38,924 nt of DNA from Streptomyces luteolifulvus (GTDB lineage: Bacteria > Actinomycetota > Actinomycetes > Streptomycetales > Streptomycetaceae). Shown piece by piece: positions 17,357 to 25,495 of the stretch. A program made the translations under genes and the position numbers. Under the pieces are notes generated by a model, which was not told the origin of the DNA, did no database searches, and saw only the letters and a list, made by a program, of their open reading frames with translations. Within the stretch, counting starts at the first letter, position 1. Every line of letters starts with the position of its first letter. Location: assembly GCF_008806595.1 (NCBI RefSeq), contig NZ_VZRB01000051.1, forward strand, positions 1 through 38,924, in the 5' to 3' direction.

Positions 17357-18277
17357 TCACTGATCGGCCGGGGTGATGCGGCGGCCCGTCAGGCTCGTGG
17401 GCCGGATCGACACCCACATCTCGCGTTCGCCGCCTGCCCATGGCGTGGTGTGAGCGCGCTGGGTGAGCCTGCGGGCGACGTCGGGCTGTGTGACGACGCT
17501 CGCCGGGCCGACGGCGAGCACACTCCAGCCCTGGCTCAGGGCCTCGTCCACGTGGTCGACCTCGAAGGCGACCTCCGTTCCCACGGCCGCCGCGGGCACG
17601 GAGTCGGGCGCGGTCCGGAAGACGATCTCGTCGTCGATGACCTCGTAATTCACCGGGACGATCGCAGGACGGCCGTCGGACGGCGACACCGCGATGCGCC
17701 CCACACCGTGCGTGGAGAGCAGGGTGCGGCATTCTTCCGGGCCGAGTTCCCTTAGCTGAGGATGCAGGAGTGCCATGCCCTGGCCGGGTGGCAGATCCAT
17801 CCCTCCCCCGCGCAGGGCGGTGGCGGTGGTGCCCAAAGCGTCGGCCAGCCTGACAACGGTCACCACACTCGGGTCGGAGGGCCGTTCCTCCAGGTACGCC
17901 AGGTAGCCGGGTGACATTCCGGCACGTCGGGCGGTTTCCTCCCGGCTGAGCCTCTGTCTTTGGCGTTCGGCGGCCACGCGTCGGCCGATGTCGCCGGGGT
18001 TGGGAGTCCCTGTCGGCGGGGCGGCGGACACGGCATCCGCGTCGCCCCTTTCCGCCCGGGAGGGCTCGTGGGTGGTGGCGGGCTGTCCGCGCTCGACATG
18101 GCGGATGTGCGCGTCGGGCCCCGGAAACACGAGCGTCACTTCGTCCGTATCCGACCAGCGCACATCGTAGGGGGGTGTTCCGTCCTCGTGGTGGAGTCCG
18201 ACGATCACGCCGTCGCGCCTGGTGACGCCGGTCGTCGGGCTTTCGATGACGAGTTGGTCGCCGAGGTGAGCTCGCAT
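17357..18277 (-). CDS. DUF1918-HTH-pyridoxamine oxidase-like fusion regulator
   Basis: A 306-residue protein of three modules. Residues 1-62 are DUF1918 (MRAHLGDQLVIESP to PPYDVRWSDTDEVTLVFPGPDAHI), the domain of Rv0569, a DosR-regulon protein. Residues about 105-165 are an XRE-type helix-turn-helix (RLSREETARRAGMSPGYLAYLEERPSDPSVVTVVRLADALG). Residues about 180-300 are a PNPOx-like split-barrel flavin or F420 binding domain (LLSTHGVGRIAVSPSDGRPAIVPVNYEVIDDEIVFRT). It could be a DNA-binding redox or cofactor sensor. ATG 18277 has GAGGG upstream. It diverges from the CBS-BON gene at 18403 across 125 bases that include a box-like palindrome, so it may control that promoter. Confidence 0.85.
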   Translation of the reverse strand: MRAHLGDQLVIESPTTGVTRRDGVIVGLHHEDGTPPYDVRWSDTDEVTLVFPGPDAHIRHVERGQPATTHEPSRAERGDADAVSAAPPTGTPNPGDIGRRVAAERQRQRLSREETARRAGMSPGYLAYLEERPSDPSVVTVVRLADALGTTATALRGGGMDLPPGQGMALLHPQLRELGPEECRTLLSTHGVGRIAVSPSDGRPAIVPVNYEVIDDEIVFRTAPDSVPAAAVGTEVAFEVDHVDEALSQGWSVLAVGPASVVTQPDVARRLTQRAHTTPWAGGEREMWVSIRPTSLTGRRITPADQ

Positions 18278-18341
18278 GATCGCCGCCCTCTGTTCAGAAT
18301 GGTGCTGTATCCAACGTGCCACGCGCGACGCACCGTCGCAT

Positions 18342-18356
18342 GGGACGACAAGCCCC
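18342..18356. promoter_or_regulatory. DosR-like box in the divergent DUF1918/CBS promoter region
   Basis: GGGACGACAAGCCCC is an imperfect palindrome between the divergent starts at 18277 and 18403. No clear partner exists at 22 bases. Confidence 0.35.
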
Positions 18357-18402
18357 TCTTCGCAGGAACGCCCGGTTGTCACGTCCGGAAGGGAAGCGCC
18401 AC

Positions 18403-19077
18403 ATGCAGCACCGAACGGTCGCGGAGCTCATGACCCGGGGAGTCGTCCGGGCGCGGCGTGACATGCAGTTCAAGGAGATCGTCAGGCTGCTGGCGGACAA
18501 CGACGTCACGGCCGTACCCGTGGTGGACGATCTGGATCGTCCCGTCGGCGTGGTGTCCGAGGCCGACCTGCTGCGCAAGAGCGCCGACCAGGCCGACCCG
18601 TCCGGACGGGCCCCGCTTCCGCACCTGGAGGCTTGGGAGCGGGCCAAGGCCGAGGGTTCCCGCGCCGAGGAGCTGATGTCGGCTCCCGCGGTGTGCGCGC
18701 GTCCGGAATGGAGCGTGGTCGAGGCCGCCCGCATGATGGAGTCCCGCCACGTCAAGCGGCTGCCCGTGGTGGACGAGGCCGACCGGCTCCTGGGCATTGT
18801 CAGCCGTGGTGACCTGCTGCGGATCTTTCTGCGCCGTGATGACGCCATCCGTGACGAGATCACCGATGACGTGCTGCGGCGCACGATGGGGCTCGGCCCC
18901 TCGGAGGTGACGGTCGACGTGCGCGAGGGGCAGGTCAGCCTCGGCGGCTCCGTGGAGTTCGGGAGTCTGATCCCCGTCATCGAGCGGCTGTGTCGGAGCG
19001 TCGACGGCGTGGTCTCTGTCACTGGGCACATCGCGCACCGGACCGACGATGCCCGCCGTTCCCCGGGCGGCCCGTGA
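18403..19077 (+). CDS. CBS-pair plus BON domain protein
   Basis: A 224-residue protein. Two CBS motifs (residues about 5-60 and 88-145) have repeat endings DRPVGVVSEADLLRKS and DRLLGIVSRGDLLRIFLR. A BON domain follows (about 150-215, VTVDVREGQVSLGGSVEFGSLIPVIERLCRSVDGVVSV). CBS pairs bind adenosine nucleotides such as AMP or ATP; BON is often a lipid- or partner-binding fold. The CBS half resembles Rv2626c (Hrp1) of the DosR regulon. ATG 18403 has GGAAGGGAAG upstream. It is paralogous to the protein at 32231. Confidence 0.88.
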   Translation: MQHRTVAELMTRGVVRARRDMQFKEIVRLLADNDVTAVPVVDDLDRPVGVVSEADLLRKSADQADPSGRAPLPHLEAWERAKAEGSRAEELMSAPAVCARPEWSVVEAARMMESRHVKRLPVVDEADRLLGIVSRGDLLRIFLRRDDAIRDEITDDVLRRTMGLGPSEVTVDVREGQVSLGGSVEFGSLIPVIERLCRSVDGVVSVTGHIAHRTDDARRSPGGP

Positions 19078-19212
19078 GGGACGCGGAGCGAGGTCCGTAT
19101 CGGTGATGTCCTGACACGTGAGGACGCGCGGACAGGCGGTGGTCACAGGCACGCGGCCGGGGAAACGGCCCCGGCCGCGCAACACTTGGTGCGGCTCAGC
19201 GCGCGATGGCGC

Positions 19213-19635
19213 TCAGACGTGCCGCACCGGGATGGTCCGGGTGCCCGTCTTCGCCTCCGGCACCGGGATCGTGATGATGAGGACACCGTCCTTGTACTCC
19301 GCCGTCGCCTCGTCGCCCCGCGCCCCGGCCGGCAGCCGGACGGAGCGGGTGAAGGTGCCGTAGCGGAATTCGGTGCGGTGCTTCTCCGTGGTCTCCTCAC
19401 TGCGCTCGGCACGCAGGGTCAGGACACCTTCCGTGACAGTGATCTCGACGTCCTTGGTGGGGTCGAGGCCCGGAAGCTCGGCCCGCAGCACGTACGTCCC
19501 TTCCGTCAGACGTTCCTCGACGCGAATGCCGTGCGTTCCCGGAGCCGTGTGCACCCCGGGAAGTCCGGCCTCCACCCAGCCGAACAGGTCGGGCAGAGCG
19601 GGCCAACCGGGCAGACGCTCGATCATGCCGCTCAT
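19213..19635 (-). CDS. Hsp20/alpha-crystallin small heat shock protein
   Basis: A 140-residue holdase chaperone. The N-terminal arm (MSGMIERLPGWPALPDLFGW) is typical of actinobacterial Hsp20. The alpha-crystallin domain spans about 35-128 (GTYVLRAELPGLDPTKDVEITVTEGVLTLRAER, TEFRYGTFTRSVRLPAGA, AEYKDGVLIITIPV). The C-terminal IPV motif (RTIPVRHV) is the oligomerisation tail. The family includes HspX/Acr (Rv2031c), the major DosR-induced protein of M. tuberculosis. ATG 19635 has GGAGGGAA seven bases upstream; an ATG at 19659 in frame is less likely. Two palindromic boxes lie 59-94 bases upstream. Confidence 0.93.
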   Translation of the reverse strand: MSGMIERLPGWPALPDLFGWVEAGLPGVHTAPGTHGIRVEERLTEGTYVLRAELPGLDPTKDVEITVTEGVLTLRAERSEETTEKHRTEFRYGTFTRSVRLPAGARGDEATAEYKDGVLIITIPVPEAKTGTRTIPVRHV

Positions 19636-19693
19636 GGTTTCCCTCCTCTCCTTCTCCACTTCCAGTGTCGTCCTCCGGGGCCTCGACGCGCGT

Positions 19694-19729
19694 GGGCCGA
19701 CCGGTCCCCTCCGAGGCCCGGTCGGGCCC
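19694..19729. promoter_or_regulatory. Paired DosR-like boxes upstream of hsp20
   Basis: GGGCCGACCGGTCCC (19694-19708) and GGCCCGGTCGGGCCC (19715-19729) are near-perfect palindromes starting 21 bases apart, 59-94 bases before the hsp20 ATG (19635, minus strand). The M. tuberculosis hspX promoter likewise has more than one DosR box. This is the clearest pair in the window. Confidence 0.55.
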
Positions 19730-19847
19730 TGTCAGCTGGTCGTCCTGGCTTGACGCGCCGTCCAGGCGATCGAACCGGTGATGGGGCTGAAAACTGATGC
19801 GGGACTATCAGTGGATCTCAGCCTTTCTCAGTTGGTATCTTGTTCGC

Positions 19848-20423
19848 GTGAAGCTTTCCGAGTGGGCGGCACGTAATGGCGTGCACTACCAGACCGCGTG
19901 GACGTGGGCGAAAGAGGGCCGTATGCCGGTGCCTGTGCGCCAGACACCGTCCGGCACGTGGCTGGTCGACGGGCCTGCTGTAGAGGCATCCGGGCGGGTG
20001 GTGGCGTACTGCCGGGTTTCCTCGGCCGACCAGAAGCCGGATCTTGACCGGCAGGTCTCGCGTGTAGTCCAAGGTGCTACCGGGCTCGGCCTGCCGGTCG
20101 CGCAGGTCGTGACCGAGGTCGGTTCGGGACTGAACGGGCGGCGGCGCAAGCTGCATCGGCTCCTGTCCGATCCGGGCGCGGCCGTGATTGTCGTCGAGCA
20201 CCGTGACCGGCTGGCCCGGTTCGGCGTCGAGCACCTCGAAGCCGCTCTGTCGGCGTCCGGCCGGCGTCTGGTCGTCCTGGACCCGACCGAAACCGCTGAC
20301 GATCTGGTGCGGGACATCACCGAGGTGCTGACCTCGATGTGTGCCCGCCTGTACGGGCGGCGGGCGGCGAAGAACCGGGCGGCCCGAGCGGTGGCCGTGG
20401 CGACCGGTGAGGCCGCCGAGTGA
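19848..20423 (+). CDS. tnpA: IS607-type serine recombinase TnpA
   Basis: A 191-residue transposase. The N-terminus is a MerR-like helix-turn-helix (KLSEWAARNGVHYQTAWTWAKEGRMPVPVRQ). The catalytic resolvase domain begins VVAYCRVSSADQ, which contains the nucleophilic serine, and continues DLDRQVSRV, VVEHRDRLARFG and a C-terminal arginine-rich helix. Placing the DNA-binding domain before the catalytic domain is characteristic of IS607. GTG 19848 fits the family N-terminus; the frame is open upstream but with no ribosome binding site. Confidence 0.9.
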   Translation: MKLSEWAARNGVHYQTAWTWAKEGRMPVPVRQTPSGTWLVDGPAVEASGRVVAYCRVSSADQKPDLDRQVSRVVQGATGLGLPVAQVVTEVGSGLNGRRRKLHRLLSDPGAAVIVVEHRDRLARFGVEHLEAALSASGRRLVVLDPTETADDLVRDITEVLTSMCARLYGRRAAKNRAARAVAVATGEAAE

Positions 20424-21868
20424 AGAAGTTCCAGGTGCAGCCCGGTTTCGTGGTGCAGGCGTTCCGGTTCGCGCTGGACCCCAACGCCGCCCAGGAGCAG
20501 GCGCTCCGGTCGCACTGCGGTGCGGCGCGGGCCGCGTACAACTGGGCTGTCGGCTGGGTCGAGGCGGCGTGGTGGCAGCGCAGGGCCGAGGCGTCGTATG
20601 GCATCTTCGAGACGGGCCTGACGCCGTGGCGGCCGTGGTCGCTGCCCGCGCTGCGCAGGGCGTTCAACGCCGTCAAGCACACCGACCCGAGGTTCGCCGC
20701 CTGGTGGCAGGAGAACTCCAAGGAGGCCTACTCCACTGGTCTCGCGAACGCTGCCGCCGCGTTCGACAACTACGCGAAGTCGAAGCAGGGCAAACGGCGG
20801 GGCCGCGTGGTGGGGATGCCGCGGTTCAAGTCGAAGCGGAAGGCACGACTGGCCTGCCGGTTCACCACCGGCACCATCCGCGTCGAGACCGACGGCCGGC
20901 ACGTGACGCTGCCACGCCTGGGCACGATCCGCGTCCACGAGCCCACGGGCAAGCTCCTCGGCCGCGTGCAGGCCGGCAGTGCCCGCATCCTGTCGGCCAC
21001 CGTCCGCCACGAGCGGGGCCGTTGGTTCGTCTCCTTCCAGGCCGAGGTGAAGCGCGACCTGGTGCGCGTCGCCCGCCCGGACGTCGCGGTCGGCATCGAC
21101 CTCGGCATCAAGACCCTCGCGGTCATGGCCGACAGCACCGGCGAGATCCGCGAGGTGCCCAACCCCCATCACCTCGATGCCGCGTTGAAGGAGCTGTGCC
21201 GCGCGTCCCGCACGGTGTCCCGCCGACGGGGCCCGGACCGCCGCACCGGACAGAAGCCGTCCCGCAGGTGGGAGAAGGCCAACGTCACCCGCAACAAAGT
21301 CCAGCACCGCGTCGCGAACCTCCGTGAAGACGCTCTGCACAAGCTCACCAGCGCTGTCGCCGCCGAGTACGGCACCGTCGTGGTCGAAGACCTCAACGTC
21401 GCCGGGATGCTCCGCAACCGGCGCCTGGCCCGGCGTATCGCCGAAGCCGGATTCGGCGAGATCCGCCGACAGCTTGCCTATAAAGGGAAGAGGAACGGCT
21501 GCCGCCTGGTGGCCGCGGACCGCTGGTTCCCCTCCTCCAAGACCTGTTCCGGGTGCGGCGCGGTGAAAGCCAAACTGCCGCTGCATATCCGGACCTACCA
21601 CTGCGACGCCTGCGGCCTGGTCACCGACCGGGACGCCAACGCCGCACATAACCTGGCCGCACTCGCGGCAGCCGCAGTAACGGGTACCGGAGTGGCCGGA
21701 GACCCGGACGCCAGAAAGGCGTCGAAGCCTCGTGGAGCCGACCGGAAGACCCGCACCACCCCATCCGGCCGCAGGGCCGAGCGGGGGCGGGCAGGTGGCG
21801 CAACCCTGCCGCACCAGCAGCAGACAGAAACGAGAGACCGTCCTCAAATCGAAGCCCTCACGCTTTGA
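20420..21868 (+). CDS. tnpB: TnpB RNA-guided endonuclease (IS607 OrfB)
   Basis: A 482-residue TnpB, the transposon-encoded ancestor of Cas12 nucleases, which uses an RNA from the element's right end to cut DNA. The RuvC triad is intact: Asp227 in GIDLGIKTLA, Glu323 in VVVEDLNVAGM and Asp405 in DRDANAAHNLA. Zinc-finger cysteines are C376, C379, C395 and C398. After the RuvC core a basic, low-complexity tail of about 70 residues follows, probably overlapping the guide RNA scaffold. GTG 20420 overlaps the tnpA stop (GTGA), indicating translational coupling. Confidence 0.93.
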   Translation: MKKFQVQPGFVVQAFRFALDPNAAQEQALRSHCGAARAAYNWAVGWVEAAWWQRRAEASYGIFETGLTPWRPWSLPALRRAFNAVKHTDPRFAAWWQENSKEAYSTGLANAAAAFDNYAKSKQGKRRGRVVGMPRFKSKRKARLACRFTTGTIRVETDGRHVTLPRLGTIRVHEPTGKLLGRVQAGSARILSATVRHERGRWFVSFQAEVKRDLVRVARPDVAVGIDLGIKTLAVMADSTGEIREVPNPHHLDAALKELCRASRTVSRRRGPDRRTGQKPSRRWEKANVTRNKVQHRVANLREDALHKLTSAVAAEYGTVVVEDLNVAGMLRNRRLARRIAEAGFGEIRRQLAYKGKRNGCRLVAADRWFPSSKTCSGCGAVKAKLPLHIRTYHCDACGLVTDRDANAAHNLAALAAAAVTGTGVAGDPDARKASKPRGADRKTRTTPSGRRAERGRAGGATLPHQQQTETRDRPQIEALTL

Positions 21869-21917
21869 TGACGCGACGGACCTTCCGGGCAGAAACGCCC
21901 GGAATGCTGAGAGTCCC
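21869..21917 (+). ncRNA. Predicted omega-RNA 3' scaffold hairpin of TnpB
   Basis: Directly after the tnpB stop is a perfect hairpin, TTCCGGGC (21883-21890) and GCCCGGAA (21897-21904), with a 6-base loop. TnpB guide RNAs end at the right border of the element with the scaffold just inside and the guide in flanking DNA. The position fits, but the transcript is inferred. A rho-independent terminator is less likely because no T-run follows. Confidence 0.4.
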
Positions 21918-21933
21918 TAAAGCTCACAGCAAC

Positions 21934-21970
21934 GGTCCAGTAGGCCCCGTGAGAAAGGCCTCGCAGCCCC
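21934..21970. promoter_or_regulatory. Paired DosR-like boxes upstream of the USP at 22056
   Basis: GGTCCAGTAGGCCCC (21934-21948) and AGGCCTCGCAGCCCC (21956-21970) start 22 bases apart, 86 bases before the USP start and immediately outside the IS607 right end. Confidence 0.45.
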
Positions 21971-22055
21971 TGCCCCTGCCGGTCGTCCGGCGGGGATCCT
22001 GACGGTGAAGGGCTCTTGGAGAGCGTGCGGGCACCGATCCGGGGAGGTGTTGGCC

Positions 22056-22955
22056 GTGCTGCGCCCCGTTGTCGTAGGTCTGGACGGTTCCCATGAGAGT
22101 CTCGCCGCCGCCGACTGGGCGGCCAGGGAAGCCCTCCGGCGCGGTCTGCCGCTGCGTCTGGTCCATGCGTGGCAGGGGCTGTCGTCCGACGCGCCGGAGC
22201 TCCCCGAGCTCGAAGCGCCGCGCTCTTGGGCGCAACGGATCCTGCGCGGTGCCATGGACCAGCTCAACGAGCGCTACCCGCAGGTCCCGCTCAGCGCCGA
22301 TCAGATCGCCCGGCCCGCGCCCGAGGCACTCGTCGAGGCGGGCGCCGAAGCCGAACTCCTGGTCCTGGGCAGCCGGGCCTTCAGCCCATTCGGCGGATTC
22401 CTGGCCGGGTCCGTCGCCCTGGCGACAGTCGCCCACGTGACACGGCCGGTCGTGCTCGTACGGGCCGGCCAGACGGCCTTGGACGAGCGCACCCCGAACA
22501 CCGAGGGCCGACCATCCCCTCGTGGCCCCTTCCGCGACGTGGTGGTGGGCGTGGATCCGGCGCATCCCTGCGAGGAACCCCTGACGTTCGCCTTCGAGAG
22601 CGCACGGCTGCGCTCGGCATCGCTGCGCGTCGTCCACGCCTGGCAACTGGCCTACGGGCACGTCCCTGGCACGCCGACGGACACGCAGGCGGAGGTCACT
22701 TCGCAGGCGGACGCACACCGGTCTCTCGCCTCCATGCTCCAACCGTGGCGCGAGAAGTACCCGGCAGTGGAGGTACGGGAGTTGGTCGAGCACGGCCGTG
22801 CGGCACACCGCCTGCTGCACGCCGCCCAGGATGCCGGGCTGCTGGTCGTCGGCCGCAGGATGCGCCCGGCCAGGTTCGGCACACACACCGGCCCGGTCGC
22901 GCACGCGGCGATGCACCACGCCCGCTGCCCTGTCGCCATCGTCCCCCACGCATGA
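22056..22955 (+). CDS. Universal stress protein, tandem Usp domains
   Basis: A 299-residue protein. Domain 1 begins VLRPVVVGLDGSHES; its nucleotide loop GSRAFSPFGGFLAGS has alanine in place of the second glycine. Domain 2 (DVVVGVDPAHP onward) ends GRRMRPARFGTHTGPVAHAAMHHARCPVAIVPHA and lacks the loop's terminal serine. So ATP binding by domain 2 is doubtful. GTG 22056 has GGAGGT seven bases upstream and is preferred to an ATG at 22005. It heads a run with the Rv1733c-type protein and formate dehydrogenase genes. It is closest to the copies at 10841 and 36326. Confidence 0.9.
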   Translation: MLRPVVVGLDGSHESLAAADWAAREALRRGLPLRLVHAWQGLSSDAPELPELEAPRSWAQRILRGAMDQLNERYPQVPLSADQIARPAPEALVEAGAEAELLVLGSRAFSPFGGFLAGSVALATVAHVTRPVVLVRAGQTALDERTPNTEGRPSPRGPFRDVVVGVDPAHPCEEPLTFAFESARLRSASLRVVHAWQLAYGHVPGTPTDTQAEVTSQADAHRSLASMLQPWREKYPAVEVRELVEHGRAAHRLLHAAQDAGLLVVGRRMRPARFGTHTGPVAHAAMHHARCPVAIVPHA

Positions 22956-23005
22956 CGCCGGCACGTACATCGTTCGACAGGGTCGGGGCTCCGAACGGTG
23001 CCACA

Positions 23006-23019
23006 GGGCCGACGGTCCC
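23006..23019. promoter_or_regulatory. DosR-like box before the Rv1733c-type gene
   Basis: GGGCCGACGGTCCC is an almost perfect palindrome 165 bases before the ATG at 23185. It is nearly identical to the box at 35246 in front of the second Rv1733c-type gene. Confidence 0.45.
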
Positions 23020-23184
23020 TCACATGTGGTCCGGAGGGGTACGACCGGGTGAGCCAACCGGCCGCCTCCCGCGGGGACTTGACACGCCGTTCGGCCGAGC
23101 ACTTCCGCCTGTTCGGCCCATGTCCCGGCAGTCCCTGCGCTGTCACCGTCGTGGTGATGGACACGGACGAGGAGGTGCGGACCG

Positions 23185-23769
23185 ATGCACGTGGTCAGGC
23201 GTACGAAGAACCGGCTCTGGCGGTGGCGCAACAACCCGCTCCGCCGCCCCGAGGACGTCCTCGAGGCATGGGTCGTACTCGCCGTCTGGGTCCTCATCGC
23301 AGTGGGCGGCACCCTTGCAGGCGTACTCACGGCCCATGCCGCCGACGACGTCTTCGCACAGCAGCGCGCCGAGCGCAGCGCCGTCCGGGCCGTCCTGCTC
23401 ACCGACATCCCGCAGGGCGCGGAGGCCTCCGCGGGATCGAGCGGCGGCCGCACCACCGCGAAGGTCCGCTGGACCACCCCGGACGGCTCCACCCGCACCG
23501 GAACGACCCTGGTCGACGCCGCGCAGCAAGCCGGATCCACCGTGAAGGTCTGGACGAACCGGCAGGGCGACCTCACCACCGAGCCCCCCAGCCAGGCGGT
23601 GGCGAACATCGATGCCGCGCTCCTGGGAACAGCGGCCGCACTCGCACTGAGCGGCCTGGCGGTCGGTGTCGGACGTGTCGTCCGCCGGCGGCTCGACCGA
23701 CGGCGCATCGACCGGTGGGGCACGCAGTGGGATCTGATCGGCCCGCTGTGGGGACACAGGACGGGCTGA
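23185..23769 (+). CDS. Rv1733c-family two-helix membrane protein
   Basis: A 194-residue protein with a basic N-terminus (RTKNRLWRWRNNPLRRPEDVLEAW) and a first membrane helix (VVLAVWVLIAVGGTLAGVL). An extracellular domain of about 100 residues includes the strand pair KVRWTTPDGSTRTGTT and VKVWTNRQGDLT. A second helix (AALLGTAAALALSGLAVGV) and a cytosolic tail (RRLDRRRIDRWGTQWDLIGPLWGHR) follow. It matches the Rv1733c family, whose mycobacterial member is a DosR-induced membrane protein of unknown function. ATG 23185 has GGAGGT eight bases upstream. The formate dehydrogenase genes begin 40 bases downstream. Confidence 0.85.
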   Translation: MHVVRRTKNRLWRWRNNPLRRPEDVLEAWVVLAVWVLIAVGGTLAGVLTAHAADDVFAQQRAERSAVRAVLLTDIPQGAEASAGSSGGRTTAKVRWTTPDGSTRTGTTLVDAAQQAGSTVKVWTNRQGDLTTEPPSQAVANIDAALLGTAAALALSGLAVGVGRVVRRRLDRRRIDRWGTQWDLIGPLWGHRTG

Positions 23770-23809
23770 TCGGGATGCGGCGTCGTCCGCCCGACGCCAC
23801 GATGAAGAC

Positions 23810-25495
23810 ATGGTTCCCGTCGGTCCCGTCGGCCCATTCGACGCGTTCCGGGCCCTGGCCACCCGGCGCGGGCGGCCTGGAGGCACGCTGATCGAGTCAC
23901 TGGCCGAGGCCAGAACGGGAACAGGGGACGGCCCCGAGGTCTGGGCACCGGCTGTCGCTGTCCACGTCGGACTGCCCGCGGCTGCCGCGCTCGGACCGGC
24001 CGGCTACTACGCGGACCTCGCTGCCCCGCACAGCCGCCGTCATGTCCGCGTGTGCACCGCGACGGCGTGCTTCGCCGCGCAGGCCGGACGGCACCTCGCC
24101 GCTGTGGAGGACGCGCTCGGCGTCGTCGCCGGCACGGCCTCACCGGACGGGAGCGTTTCTGTGCAGGCCGTCCGCTGCCTGGGCTACTGCTACGCCGGAC
24201 CCGCGGCGCTCGACCGTGATGTGCCCTGCACAGGTCCGACCCTCGCCGGTCAGCTCGCTGGGCACAAGCCGCCGCGGGCACCGGACATCCCGGTGGCCGA
24301 CGACACCGGTGATCCGGTGCTGCTGGGTGGTGTGCTCGCTGGTGAGCCCGGATGGCGGGTGTGGCCGGGGACGGTGACGGCGGGGACCCCGGAGGAGGTC
24401 CGTCGGGAGGTGGCGGTGTCCGCGCTGAGGGGACGGGGCGGCGCCGGCTTCCGGGTGGCGGCGAAGTGGGAGGCGGCGGGCCGCGCGCCGGGCACGGTGG
24501 TCGTCGCCAACGGTGACGAGGGCGATCCGGGTTCGTACGCCGACAGGCTGCTCATGGAGGCCGATCCGGCTCGCGTGCTGGAGGGCCTGGCCCTCGCGTG
24601 TTTCGCGTGCGGGGCCCGCCGCGGGGTGGTGCTGGTGCGCTCCGAGTACCCGGCCGCTCTGCGACGGATGCGGGAGGCGGTGGGACAGGCGTACGCCGAC
24701 GGCCATCTCGGCGCGTCCGTGCACGGTACGGCCACTGCGCTGGACATAGAGGTCGTCGAAGGCGCCGGTTCCTACGTCGCCGGTGAGGAGACAGCGCTGA
24801 TCGCGGGGCTGGAGGGCGGGCGTGGATGCGCCCGGCCCCGCCCGCCGTATCCGACCGAGCGCGGCCTGTGGGACGCGCCGACCGTGGTCAGCAACGTGGA
24901 GACCCTGGCAGCCATCCCCTGGATCCTCCGGCGCGGCGGCGAGGCGTACGCCCGGCGCGGTACGCCCGCCGAGACGGGGACCAAGCTGGTCTGTCTCTCC
25001 GAACGGTTCGCCCGGCCGGGTTGCTACGAGGTCGAGCTCGGCACGTCGGTGCGACGGATCGTCACCGAACTGGGCGGCGGTCTGAAGGACGGTGCCGAGC
25101 CGGCCGCTCTCCAGGTCGGCGGACCGCTGGGCGGTTTCCTCGCCGCCGATGCACTGGACGTGCCGCTGTCGGAGGCAGGACTCTCGGCCCGGGGCGCCGC
25201 CCTCGGCCATGCCGGGCTGGTCGCCTTCGACCGGCAGGTGGAACCGCAGCAAGTGCTGCGGCACGTTTGGGAGTTCGCCGCGGCCGAGAGCTGCGGAGCG
25301 TGCTCGCCCTGCCGGGTCGGCTCGCGCCGCGGCCTGGACCTGGCATCCGCCGGTGCGGCGCCGGGACAGCAGTGGGAGCGGCTCGCGCGGGTCCTGGCCG
25401 AGGCAAGCCTGTGTGCCTTCGGGCGCCGGATCCCACCTGCCGTGCACAGTCTCGCCCGCGCTTACGGGGACCGACTGGCGGGATGGGGACCATGA
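23810..25495 (+). CDS. NAD-linked formate dehydrogenase, fused NuoE/NuoF-type subunit (FdsB/FdsG-like)
   Basis: A 561-residue cytosolic subunit that would pass electrons from formate to NAD+ through FMN. The N-terminal part is a NuoE-like thioredoxin-fold [2Fe-2S] domain with C82, C87, C123 and C127. The rest is NuoF-like: FMN/NAD site GRGGAGF (208-214), NGDEGDPGSYADR (234-246), GAGSYVAGEETALI, and a 4Fe-4S site with C495, C498, C501 and C535. In fds operons the NuoE and NuoF parts are usually separate genes, so this is a fusion. ATG 23810 has only a weak ribosome binding site. Its stop overlaps the next start (ATGA), so the pair is co-translated. Confidence 0.88.
   Translation: MVPVGPVGPFDAFRALATRRGRPGGTLIESLAEARTGTGDGPEVWAPAVAVHVGLPAAAALGPAGYYADLAAPHSRRHVRVCTATACFAAQAGRHLAAVEDALGVVAGTASPDGSVSVQAVRCLGYCYAGPAALDRDVPCTGPTLAGQLAGHKPPRAPDIPVADDTGDPVLLGGVLAGEPGWRVWPGTVTAGTPEEVRREVAVSALRGRGGAGFRVAAKWEAAGRAPGTVVVANGDEGDPGSYADRLLMEADPARVLEGLALACFACGARRGVVLVRSEYPAALRRMREAVGQAYADGHLGASVHGTATALDIEVVEGAGSYVAGEETALIAGLEGGRGCARPRPPYPTERGLWDAPTVVSNVETLAAIPWILRRGGEAYARRGTPAETGTKLVCLSERFARPGCYEVELGTSVRRIVTELGGGLKDGAEPAALQVGGPLGGFLAADALDVPLSEAGLSARGAALGHAGLVAFDRQVEPQQVLRHVWEFAAAESCGACSPCRVGSRRGLDLASAGAAPGQQWERLARVLAEASLCAFGRRIPPAVHSLARAYGDRLAGWGP

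Larger units (their letters stand above)
19801..21917 (+). mobile_element. IS607-family insertion sequence (tnpA + tnpB)
   Basis: A serine recombinase gene followed with a 4-base overlap by tnpB is the IS607 arrangement. The boundaries are approximate. A short inverted match, GGGACT (19801-19806) and AGTCCC (21912-21917), may mark the ends; IS607 elements normally lack long terminal repeats. The element separates the hsp20 promoter from the USP promoter at 21934-21970. Both genes are uninterrupted, so it may be active. Confidence 0.75.

Noticed and set aside
24826..25491. N-terminal extension of the formate dehydrogenase catalytic subunit
   Set aside because: It is out-of-frame translation of the upstream NuoF-type gene. 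The ferredoxin domain begins right after ATG 25492, which overlaps the previous stop.
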